From Azolla pinnata (Eukaryota > Streptophyta > Polypodiopsida > Salviniales > Salviniaceae), in NCBI GenBank assembly GCA_037176905.1, contig JBBBWG010014779.1, positions 22,374 to 83,272 on the forward strand: 60,899 bases of DNA. The letters are read 5' to 3'. The notes under the pieces are model-generated. The model was not told where the DNA came from and searched no databases. It saw only the letters and a list, made by a program, of their open reading frames with translations. Below are positions 33,925-44,600 of the stretch, one piece after another. Every line of letters starts with the position of its first letter. Position 1 is the stretch's first letter. Made by a program: the position numbers and the translations under genes.

Positions 33925-34440
33925 GGGCCGATCAAACCTGACGGACCCGTTCCTGTCCGAACCTTTCGCGTGTCTCTTTGCTGCGAAAGAATCTCGGCTC
34001 CTCTCTCTGAGCCTCCGGATTCAGCCAAAACACATCGACGTTTCGGAAGGAGCCTCCGGGATCAATCCAAGCATCGCCGGTCCGGATGGAGCCTCGGCAA
34101 AATCATCCGTCGAAGCATCTCCGTCTCTGTTCGGCGGCCCAAAGGCATATCTCTGTTCGAAGCAAATCTCCGAATCGGGAAAGAGCCGAGGCAAGCTGTC
34201 GAAGCAATCTTCCGAATCTGAAGGAGCCGAGGCATCTGTCAGAGCATCTCCATCTCCGTCTGAGCTCCTGCATCTGTCTCCTGCTCCATCGCCATCGCCA
34301 TCGCCATCGCTGTCTCTGTCGTCGCTTCAATCCCCTGCTTCTGATTGCAGTGACTCTGTTTTTTCCCGCTCATTTTCTTCGTGAGCAGGTTTTGGGAATT
34401 TACGAAAATGTCCCTACTCCCCTTAATCTCTTCTCGGTTC

Positions 34441-35074
34441 TGAAGAAGAAGAAATCAGAAAGAAAAAAACAGATGCACTTCTACAGTTATCGATCATCTG
34501 AATAAGAAATCAGAAAGAAAAAAACAAATCGGTTATCGATCGTCTGAAGAAGGAATCGGAAAGAAAAAACGAATGCACTTCCGCAGTTATCGATCACCTG
34601 AAGAAGAAATCGGGAAGAACACAAACACGCTTCTGCAGTGATCGATCGTCCGAAGAAGAAATCAGAAAGAAAACAAATGCACTTCTGTAGTTGCCGATCG
34701 TCTGAACAGGAAATCAGAAAGGAAACAGACACAGTTGTGCAGTTAACGATCGTCCGAAGAAGAAATCGGAAAGAAAACAGACACAGTTCTGCAGTTATCG
34801 ATCGTCTGAAGAAGAAATCAGAAAGAAAACTGACATGGTTCTGCAGTTATCGATCGTCTGAAGAAGAAATCGGAAAGAAATCAGACACAGTTCTGCAGTT
34901 ATCGATCATCTAGAGAAGAAATCAGAAGGAAAACAAACACAGTTCTGCAGTTATCGATCATCTAGAGAAGAAATCAAAAGGAAAACAAACACACATTTGC
35001 AATTATCAATCGTCCGAAGAAGAATGAGACAGAAAACAAACACGCTTCTGCAATTATCAAAACCATCACAGAGA
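34441..35074. repeat. 52-bp minisatellite, about 12 units
   Basis: The unit starts GAAGAAGAAATCAGAAAGAA, continues with AACAGACACAGTTCTGCAG, and ends TTATCGATCGTC. About twelve copies run head to tail. The centre ones are exactly 52 bp and the second is shortened. Each unit ends in ATCGAT/CGATCG palindromic sequence. Because 52 is not divisible by three, similar peptides appear in all frames, which explains several repeat-like open frames here. Confidence 0.93.
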
Positions 35075-35423
35075 GGGAGAGAGAGAGAGCTGATTGTGGA
35101 AGTTTAATTCTTTCTTTCTGATTGTCCTCTTTCCTCGCGTTTGGTTCCTTGAATTGCTTGTAATTCATCCCGGATTGTCTCGTGTGCTTTGATTTCGCCC
35201 GATGTCTTCCCGTTTCTGTAGCTGTCGACCTGATGGCTCGAGCTCGTCCTCCGTCTTAAATCGTAGGCTGCGGCGCGATTTCAATCGTTTCTCTCTTGCA
35301 GGCGTTTCGTGCATCGAGCGACTAGCCTCTTTGCAGCCCAGAAGCACGGATTCGATACTCCAGTTTCTGTGTTCCGGTAACTGAACCGGTGTTTGCCGAT
35401 TGCACATCTTCAACTCCAGTTAC

Positions 35424-35715
35424 ACATGTGCATGCATGCATGCATACCTACACACGCACGTGCATACATACATACACACATGCATGCATGCTTGCACACG
35501 GATGCACACACAAGCGTGCATGCATAGGCATACGCACACATACACGCATATACATACATACAGACATACGCACACATGCATGCATATAGACATGCGCACG
35601 CATGCATGCATACAAACATGCGCACACATGCATGCATACAGACATACGCACACATGCACGCATGCACATACGCACACATGCATGCATGCACACGCACGCA
35701 CACATACATACATAG
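35424..35715. repeat. Alternating purine-pyrimidine tract (CA/TG, CATGCATA rich)
   Basis: About 290 bp of nearly uninterrupted purine-pyrimidine alternation, made of ACACAC, CATGCATGCATA, ACGCACAC and ATACATACAT words. Such DNA can adopt Z-form. It lies ~300 bp upstream of the ATG10 start codon and produces Cys/Met/Tyr- and His/Thr-rich pseudo-frames on both strands. Confidence 0.9.
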
Positions 35716-36021
35716 GTCTTCTACAGTATCCCCTGCTACTCTCCCCCAATCCAGCATGCCGTCAGATCGTTGATGATCACAGGAAGGTCTTCGACAGAAA
35801 AGCCACTCGGCTCTTCATCTTCTCCTTCTCCGCTCCTCATTTCCTACTGGAAGCTCCAAACGTGGATTAGGATGGAAATGGGAACGGCATAGGTAAAATC
35901 CAATCTACGCTTTGGAAGGATTTGCTTTCCCTTTTTTGGTTTCGGAGAAGTAAAAACCGGTCATTTTGGCATATTTGGCAAGGATTCACTGTGAAAAAAA
36001 ACCCTTTTTTTAGGTCTAACA

Positions 36022-37706
36022 ATGGATGGGATGATGAGTGCAGACGAGTTTAAATCATCATGTCTACATTTGATCGATGCTTGGGCAACGCATTGTAGCT
36101 ACATGCCATCATGGCGTTGGAACGAAGCCAACAGCCATTCTTTCAGGGTTAGTCAGCTAGGAGGAAAAGGGTTTTGAGTTTAAGATAGCCCTAACCCAAA
36201 ATCTCTTTCGGACTTTGTTAATGACCACTGTTAAAGCTTTTAGCAGATATTTTGTTTGATGTTTTCTAGAGCTTAGGTTTTCTTTCCCTCGATGATGTGC
36301 CTTTCGACCGTCCAAAATCAGTGGGTGAAGAAGAGGTGAGCGTTTGGCGTTATCTTTGTGATTACATGCTAACGTTAATCATCTTCGTTTGGTGCCTTCT
36401 ATACAGATTTTCTGCTTGTTTATGGTCATTATGTTTTTTGACAGTGTGTTATCTGTGATGTGCCTCAAGTTGATGAAAACGATCAAGAAACTGTGAGTAT
36501 AACAGATTCATACGAACAATATGCATCATAGAGCATATTTCAGAGGAATTGTCTTCTATGGACATTTTTTTCAGGTTCTTCCATCTGATTTGGAAACCTA
36601 CTTTTTCACTTACCATATAATCTACAATGAAATCTTCAGGGTGCCAAAATTATTCTTGAGAGGACGCTATTCTGGTAAGGAGCTTTCTTTTTCTCAAGAA
36701 AATGATACATGTGTGCACATTTATGCATGCATCTGTGTTTGAATGTCAGCCTGTGTGTACGTTTATGAGTGGTACACATGTAAATTTACTCATAAGTATA
36801 TATGAAGATACTTTTATGCACATATTTATACATAGACATGCATGTATACGCACATGTAAGATGTACTTTTTCTACATATAAATGACACTGGTTATTTTGT
36901 GTCCTGTGTAGATGGAAAACCGCTTCCATGGGAAGTTGTGCAAAATATTTTGCCTGCTGGATCATATCAAGAAAGCGCAAAATGGGCATTCCTGACATAC
37001 GAGGTTATCCTGTTGACTATTCAACTTTTTTTCTGTTTCTGTCTTTGTTAGATTCTGATGAATCATTTTTGAAAATTCTAAATTATCATCGTTATAAACC
37101 TATTTTACTCGCTCTTTCTTTGGAGAGAAACTTCATTAAATTTACCAAATTAATTGCAGCTATTGCGCAACAGGCTCATGATAATAAACAATCTAGGAAC
37201 ATCGACCTCTTTTTAATTATGAATTCATATTTTTTATAAAAGGACATTCAAACAATTTTTCTCCATGCCGTATGGGTCCATGCTGTGAATGCAACATACA
37301 TACAATCACATATATGTACTAATGTGTACAATGTACTTATATATATCCCAAATTTGTGATTCAGGAATAATATGTATAGATGATTTCTCTCTCTTTCTCG
37401 CTCTTTGATCAGGACCATCCGTATTTGAATAGACCTTGGTTAGCATTGCATCCATGTGGCACAAGTAAACTAATGAGCATAGTTTTCTCCACACCGATTT
37501 CAAAGAGCTTGGTGGGGAATTACAGTGAATTCAATGATGGTAATTCTGAAGAACATCTGAATGACAGTGAGGGTGGCGTCTCTACTCTTTCAAAAAGGTC
37601 AAACATGTACATGTTGACATGGCTATCATTTGTTAGCCAGGCTATTGCATTGAAACTTCCAATGGGTTTCTCAAAATGTTTGTCTAAATATGAATATTGG
37701 AAGTGA
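36022..37706 (+). CDS. ATG10: Autophagy E2-like conjugating enzyme ATG10
   Basis: Six exons: 36022-36147, 36270-36335, 36445-36492, 36575-36674, 36912-37003 and 37413-37706, all in phase, 241 residues. ATG10 takes ATG12 from the E1-like ATG7 and attaches it to ATG5, a step of cytosolic autophagosome formation. Signatures are a YHIIYNEIFRVPKLFLRG strand pair, WAFLTYEDHPYLNRPWLAL, then HPCGTSKLM with the catalytic Cys at about residue 159, and the C-terminal MLTWLSFVSQAIALKLP. An acidic Ser/Asn-rich insert (about 185-205) lies between the last two. The first exon encodes the short helix with the usual W.H...MPSWRWN pattern. It is divergent from ORC5 across 2.1 kb of repeat-rich DNA. Confidence 0.94.
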
Positions 37707-38120
37707 GAATCTAGTATAGCTAGGGCTATGCCTATATCTATCTTCCTATCTTTCATTTTTTTGGAGTAATACTTATATTACCAGCGGAAACTTGTAGGCA
37801 AGGTGCAAATTCACAGATAAGAACGGGAAATGTACAAAAAAGTATCCAGCTGACATTAAAGTGCAAACAGGCCCTCAAAGAATGACTATCGTCCAAATAT
37901 AGATTTTCTGGGCTAATGTTGAAGGAACCATTTGGCCGTTCAAAGGCCTCATCTTGCCAGCCACGATTATCCAGAATAGCAAGAAACTTGTGCATTAGTG
38001 TAAATAAGCATCGTTAATAGGCCAAATGAAAAACTTTAAGAGCCAAAAGTTTTACTGAAAGAAACATTTGTGTGAGCATTCTGGGCTCCTAGTTGTATAT
38101 GTGAGAATGTCTACATAACG

Positions 38121-38250
38121 TTACAAGAATACCGATTGTGATTATTTGTCTACCATGATGTTACAAGAATACATATCGTGATTATTTGGCTACCATGATG
38201 TTACAAGAATGCATATCGTGATTATTTGTCTACCATGATGCTACAAGAAT
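38121..38250. repeat. 40-bp tandem repeat, three full units plus a partial
   Basis: Units starting TTACAAGAATACATATCGTG begin exactly 40 bp apart at 38121, 38161, 38201 and 38241 (the last starts CTACAAGAAT and is truncated). Each full unit ends GCTACCATGATG or TCTACCATGATG. Confidence 0.95.
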
Positions 38251-40737
38251 ACATATGTGAGAGTTCATTACCTAAAAGAAAATGCGCTACAAAAAGAAGC
38301 ATACACACATAATATCACTCTCATTTATCTGAAACGACTCCTCCCACATAAAAATGCCATGAAGTTATAAAAAGAGAACAGCACAAAGATTACTCATTCC
38401 ACAGGTAATAAGTGAGTGAATTATGAGGTGCTTTGAAGGTTGAATACATAGTCATCAAAAGAGAAATTGAAAGAGGAATTGCAAGATGTAGAACCGACTT
38501 GAAGCGGATTAAGTGGCGTGGTAATTCGATGATTAGATGCTAATTGCAGATAATATGCATTTATCCAAAGCTATTGGAGAACAATGTATGGTTCTATCTG
38601 ATGGTGCAAATCGAGCTTGGAGGTAACAATCGATGGCACCTAAGCGTTTTGGATTAACTGTCAAGGTATGCAAATTTAAGCGTTTCAGGTAAAATTGGAT
38701 GGAGAACAAGGTTTGCAAATATTGAATTGATGGATTCTGGTGTACTATCTTTCTCTTTGTCTTTCTTCTACAATGGTGTAGAGGCGTTACAATATCGGAA
38801 TGGGCGTAGCCCAATTGGGAAAGTTGTTCAATGGAGTGGGGTCCGAATAGCTGGGTTTAGGACCCCAGTGTGTGATTTGTGGTATGCATGTTGAAGTGAT
38901 TCTGAACTCGGGCCCATTGTAACATGTCCTCAATGATGGTTTGGTTGATGTTTAGTCATAGAAGCGCCAACACGATTCAGATGGATTGATCAGGAGTGTG
39001 GTTTGTATGTATCCAAATGATTTGCCACTTCTTTCTTATGTTTTTCTGCATTTCCTTTTCTAAAATTGCGTTTGACTTTTAGTGGTTTCTTAACGACTTG
39101 GGCTTGATTTTGATACCAAATGTTGGGATCGAGGGTTAATGTCAAACAGAGTCTGAGACCTAGAAATTGGAAGAGAAAGAAGAGAGATAACTAGCCCATC
39201 CAATATCGTCGAGCATAGACTAAAGTTGTGGCTTGGGTCTAACAGAAGGAGTTGGTGTTGATGACAAGAGCTTTGCCACACTGTGTAGACTTCTTCTTTT
39301 TTGTTAGGCTCAAACCACTGGCCCCTTTGCGGTTGGTTATTTCACGAGCAGTTTTGTCGGTTTTTTATCTTAGAAGGTATAGCTAGAAAAATCTTGGTAC
39401 AAGGTTGCTGGCCTCAAAGATTGTCGATCTCAAGGGGGCCGAAATTTAATATAGAATCGGCAAATCCTCTTGCCTTAATGAAATGGGGAGATTGTGATGA
39501 TTGTTTTCTTTAAGCGTGCATCTAGCGAACGATCTGGGTATGCCATCGATTCAAGCTTAGGAGTAAGTTCTTAACAGTGATAAACTTCTAAACCCTAAAA
39601 ACCCTAAACCGCCCCCATCTACATATTAGTAAGATATCCCAATCTAGATAGTGCATTAGAGATGAGCTCCGCATTTGCAGCGTAATTTTATATTTATTGT
39701 TATGCTTTAACCCCACATTGTGTTGACTCAAAATGTTCAACTCTCATAGGTTTATTATTCTATTTTAGTGTTATTGGTCTGTCGATAATCAAGGAAACAT
39801 AAGAATATGTATATGTCTAGTTTCCTAATATGATACTGAGCACAAAGAGTTAGAGATCATGATGTTATTGACATGGTATTGGAACATACTTATTCCAATG
39901 TAGTCGCACATTTGTAATGAATTGCATCAACCCATCTGCACTTGACTAATAATTTCCTTGCTTTATTTATTTGCCGCTGTCACATAGCGTAGTGAAATGA
40001 AACAAAACAAGCACGCAATTGTTGCCACGAACTCGTAACCGATGCATTAGGAATCATTTTTGATAATTTTGTCTTTTGCAGCCCACCAGGCTGGACTAGG
40101 TGCTTCCAATGTTTGAACGATGATTCAACGATTACAGGCAAGAGTGCGACTCGAAGAAACATGTCATTTCAACCTGTTCCAATTGATCTTGTGCACCTCC
40201 GCTTCAAACTTTGTCATGTTGCCTTGATTGGTCCGGGCCCCATACATTTTCCATTGGACTTTTTCCATTGCCACGAAAGCGATTCACCTCGACCATAGTG
40301 CACTTTTGAGCATATATTGCAAAAACAATCGATGTTTCCCTTCAGATCGTGACCAGTCGTCTTTAGTAGCCGACTTTGTAAAAGCAGAGATGTACCTCTT
40401 TTAAGGCTTGCTGAAGGGCAATCTTCCAACTGCAGCTTGTTTAGAGAACCTCTTGGGAAATGCTCCATCGATGCTTCAATGGGGCAGTTCATGTGTGTGC
40501 TATTAATGTAATCAATTATCAGCTATAATGACAAGGCGGTATTAAACTTAACGTTATATCAGAATCGATCTAGAGAGGGGGTTAGAAACTACTTACTTTC
40601 GGATAGGGCTTGTTTGACAAACAAGCACAACTGCCTTGATTATGTGCATCAAATCTATGCCGCTTTTCTTCTTTGTGTATAGAATGTCGGCAGGGAAAGG
40701 CCAGCTAAGTGTTCTCACTAAGACTTCAAAGCAAAGT

Positions 40738-40850
40738 CCCTATCACCAAGAGATTCCAAAGGCCCTTATCACCTAAAATTTCCCTATCACCAAGATATTT
40801 CAAAGGCCCGATCGTCTAAAATTTCCCTAACACGACGATATTGGCATTTG
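40738..40850. repeat. 43/44-bp tandem repeat
   Basis: CCCTATCACCAAGA followed by TTCAAAGGCCC and CTAAAATTT starts at 40738, repeats at 40782, and decays in a third copy from 40825. Confidence 0.85.
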
Positions 40851-40956
40851 CTTTTCTATTGGGTTGCTTTCCCCTGAAAGCAAAAGCACAACAGAAAACT
40901 GCTTTCAAAAAGGTCTAATCCAAACCTTACTCTAAGTTCTCTTCCACTAGAAATCT

Positions 40957-41010
40957 CTTCCACCACCACGTCTCGCAGCTTCCACCACCACGTCTCGCAG
41001 CTTCCACCAC
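40957..41010. repeat. 22-bp tandem repeat
   Basis: Two perfect copies of CTTCCACCACCACGTCTCGC plus AG (40957-40978 and 40979-41000) are followed by a 10-bp partial copy. Confidence 0.93.
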
Positions 41011-41651
41011 AAAGCCATGAAAAACTGGTTGCTGTTTTTTAGGCATCAGTGGATAATCTGAGTTTGCCACCAATTGGAATATGCTTTCGAATCAACACGA
41101 CCCACTTGAGTCCAATTTAACCACTGTCCTCTTGATACATCTAATGGTTAAAAAAATAAATAAATAAGGAATATAAGAAAGCTTTTTAACTTTCAGAAGA
41201 TATAAAGAACAAGCTGAGAAAAGTTTGTAGACAAAAGAAAATCTTTAGGATTTAATACCTTTGAGCTCATCCTCGCTTCCACGGCTCTTCGTGTGATGCC
41301 ACCAATCAGTTCGGAAGTCCCAAGGAAACAAACATCTACTCTAGTTCATGCTGATGGAAGAAGTGGCTGAGCTTAGCACAAATAAGTCTGGGTTTCAATC
41401 GAAGTTACCTTTAGATCTCAATCTCGAAGCCACAAGGAGCGGAAGAGATGATGCCTTCATGCAAATGATCAGCATTGCCGAGAAGCATGGTTCAGCACAG
41501 CACTCACGTGGAAAAGTATCGAGGCCTCATCATATTTATCTATCTATATATATATATATAGCAATGCCTGTTGTAAAACAGCAAACATTCTGTTATGCTG
41601 ATCATATGCATGATCTCGGGGCGCTGAGCTATGGCAACAAATGGCAACAGA

Positions 41652-44600
41652 ATGAGCTTACCTATGGGAGGTTGTCGTGCCACAGCCAGAAGAGCCGGAC
41701 TGATGCAAGCACTGATGCAGGTGCTATCACTGCTGACTGTGGGCAATGCGATGGCATCCNNNNNNNNNNNNNNNNNNNNNNNNNNNNNNNNNNNNNNNNN
41801 NNNNNNNNNNNNNNNNNNNNNNNNNNNNNNNNNNNNNNNNNNNNNNNNNNNNNNNNNNNCAGCCAGAAGAGCCGGACTGATGCAAGCACTGATGCAGGTG
41901 CTATCACTGCTGACTGTGGGCAATGCGATGGCATCCTGGAAGATTCTGCGACAATCTCAGCTGCTACTACGCTGCAAGCGCTGAACGATTTCAAGAAATC
42001 CATCACTTCCGATCCGACGCATGCTCTCGACACCTGGGACGCAGCCAATGCATCGGCGAATCCTTGCGATTCATCGTGGATCGGCGTGGGCTGCGATTCG
42101 CAGGGCAGCATCACCTCCATCTCCCTCTCGAACAGGTCCCTCCAGATCGACGAGAGCGGGTTCCCAAGCACCTTATCCCTTCTGTCTTCCTTGTCCTCGC
42201 TCGACCTGTCCTTCAACAACATCTCCTTCTCCCTCTCCGCAGCTTCCATCTTCCCTTCCTCTTCCCTCTCCTCCTTCAACCTCAGCCACAACTCCATCCA
42301 CGGCTCGCCCGCCCTCTCCGCCTTCTCCAACCTCACCTCCCTTTCTTCGCTTGCCCTCGATAACAACCACCTCAATGGGCCCCTCACACTCCCGCCTTCC
42401 TCTTGCTTCCCGCACCTCCTCACCCTCACTCTTTCCGCCAACTCGATCATCTCTTCGCTGCCTTCATCGCTCTCCGCGTGCTCCGCTCTGCGCTACCTCG
42501 ACCTCTCGTACAACAACTTCTCCGGCACTCTCTTCCCCGTCTCCTTCTCCAACCTCACCCGCCTCACCCACTTCGACATCAGCAAAAACAGCCTCATCAC
42601 CGGCTCCATCCCGACCTCCCTTGGCAATTGCACCAACCTCCAGTACCTCGACTTCTCCAACGTCCCCTTGACCGGCGCCATCCCTCCCTCCTTAGGCCTC
42701 GGCTGCCGGAGCCTCACCTATATTAGCTTTTATTACAACTCCTTTAATGGTACTTACCCGCCCGAGATGGGCCTTCTCTCCGCCCTCCAAAATCTTGTGC
42801 TGGAAGGCAACTCGTTCTCTGGCCCCATCCTCGACATCGTCGCAAACTACACTGAGCTCACGATCCTCGACCTCTATGGCAATTCCTTCAATGGGACCAT
42901 CCCTGAGGATTTCGGGTCAAAGCTAAATAAGCTGAACAAGCTCATCCTCGGTAGTAATAAGTTCAGCGGCCCCATTCCTTCCTCCATTGGTAACTGCACC
43001 GAGCTCACCAACTTAATTCTGGGAATCAACGACTTCTCAGGTAAATAAGCTCCTTTTTATTGAAAGACGCTAGTGAACACTCGGAAAATAATGAGAAGGA
43101 AAACTCTGAAATTGGACTCTGATGTTGTATGCTCTTGCACCCGAATGTCTGTACCTGAAAACCCCCTGGAATCTCTTGTATTTTTTCCCACGTGTTAACC
43201 CTTGGTGAGGGAAATGGGGAGGACGTGAAGGTAAACATTGGGCAAATGGATAAATTGAACATATAACACCAGAAAGCCAAGGGCATTGAGTAAACCTTCA
43301 AAGCCATTTCAGAATTTTCCACAATAATAATTTGGATTAGGATTTTAGAGGATGAGCGTATTTGATTGATGCATAAACACTGAGTGGAAACATGGGGTTA
43401 CTTCCACATTAAGGAACACCATCCAAATCCATGCACACTACTGCACCATTGGGAATCCTGATCTACAGAAGCATATAATGAGAACACTCTTAAGGAATCA
43501 TGTTTTATTGTCGAGCTCAAACAAACTCATGGAGAAATTTGGAATTGAGTTCATCTCATGCCAAATTGCAATAGTTTTTAAACAGCGCTTATTATGACAG
43601 GAACTATTCCTACCTCAATAAGCAAATGCAGCAAGATGTTGAAAATAGATCTACAATTGAGCAACCTCATCGGTGAAATTCCATCAGGGATCGGAAACCT
43701 AACCTTAATGAGCATCTTAATCCTCAACGACAATCAGCTTAGTGGAAGGATGCCTCAAGGCCTAGGAGAGCTCGCATCACTAGCGGGAGTGACCTTTGAG
43801 AACAATCTTCTCTCCGGCAAATTCCCCGACCAAATGTTCAACTGTAGCAAGCTTGAGCATTTCCTTATCTACAATAATCTACTTGAGGGATCGATACCAT
43901 CTTCAATTGGCATGTAAGGCTCTTATTATGTTCAATCATTTTCAGAGCAGTTAAGATAGAATTCATAAATGTTGGCATGCACATCCATGTATAAATTCCA
44001 TCTCCTTACATTCCTATAGCTGGATAATGGATAATGCCCTTGCTTGTAGATGAAACTAAGGTTCCCCCAGGACTTTAATCCAACGGATCTGTTGAAATTT
44101 CTGTCATAAAAGCGGCCATAGTGAACAAGAACGATTTATGCTCTTGCAACTTGAGTGAGAGAAACAGACAGAGAGAGATCTGTAGATTGATAGATGTAAT
44201 AATAAAGGTGAATGTCAAGATGATATCGATATATGCATATACAGATAATGGTCTGATTTAAGTGGTATGGCTGTAACATGACAGGTTATCGAACCTTGGA
44301 ATATTCACAGCCCAACAAAATCGGCTCACAGGAAGCATCCCTGTTGGGCTTTCAAATTGCACTAACCTACAGCAACTCAATCTCGGAAGCAATAACTTCA
44401 CAGGAAGCATTCCAGAATCCTTATTCTCTTCATCCATGGCGAGTTTCATTAATCTTGACATGTCCAACAACAAGCTTTCGGGCGAGATACCCAATGGACT
44501 TGGTAACATGGCACAGCTATTGACATTAGATCTCTCAAAAAACAACCTATCAGGGAACGTACCTTCTGACATTGTCGAATGTCAGGCTTTAACTTCAATA

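Larger units (their letters stand above)
33925..36021. other. Divergent intergenic region between ORC5 and ATG10
   Basis: From left to right: a GC/CpG-rich stretch (to ~34380) with degenerate GGAGCC(T/G)(C/A)GGCA...GAAGCATCTCCGTCT repeats and a CATCGC microsatellite near 34285; the 52-bp array (34441-35074); a short unremarkable stretch; the purine-pyrimidine tract (35424-35715); then the probable ATG10 5' UTR. Open frames here (up to 220 codons on +) are driven by repeats or shadow ORC5 exon 1. I do not call them. Confidence 0.6.
37707..41651. other. Intergenic region with repeat arrays, no gene recognised
   Basis: This 3.9-kb stretch lies between ATG10 and LRR receptor kinase 2. It holds a 40-bp tandem array (38121-38250), a possible LTR boundary near 39110 and a telomere-like patch at 39590-39610. 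A 43/44-bp array (40738-40850) and a 22-bp array (40957-41010) follow. Open frames at 39301-39513 and 40214-40492 (-) have no recognisable domain. Confidence 0.5.

Noticed and set aside
33559-34384. 220- and 197-codon + strand frames
   Set aside because: They lie antisense to ORC5 exon 1 and in the adjoining GC-rich repeats. Poly-Phe and poly-Ser/Pro runs come from the microsatellites, with no domain.
34487-34913. Repeat-containing frames over the 52-bp array
   Set aside because: They are by-products of a tandem unit whose length is not a multiple of three, which keeps several frames open.
35389-35870. His/Thr-rich (+) and Cys/Met/Tyr-rich (-) frames
   Set aside because: They are translations of the alternating CA/TG tract in overlapping frames on both strands, not proteins.
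41348-41682. ORF extension before LRR receptor kinase 2 with an LDLNL (EAR-like) motif
   Set aside because: It is in frame with the LRR region only by chance. The paralogue starts with a signal peptide at the equivalent place and has nothing like this. It contains an AT microsatellite-encoded IYLSIYIYI run.
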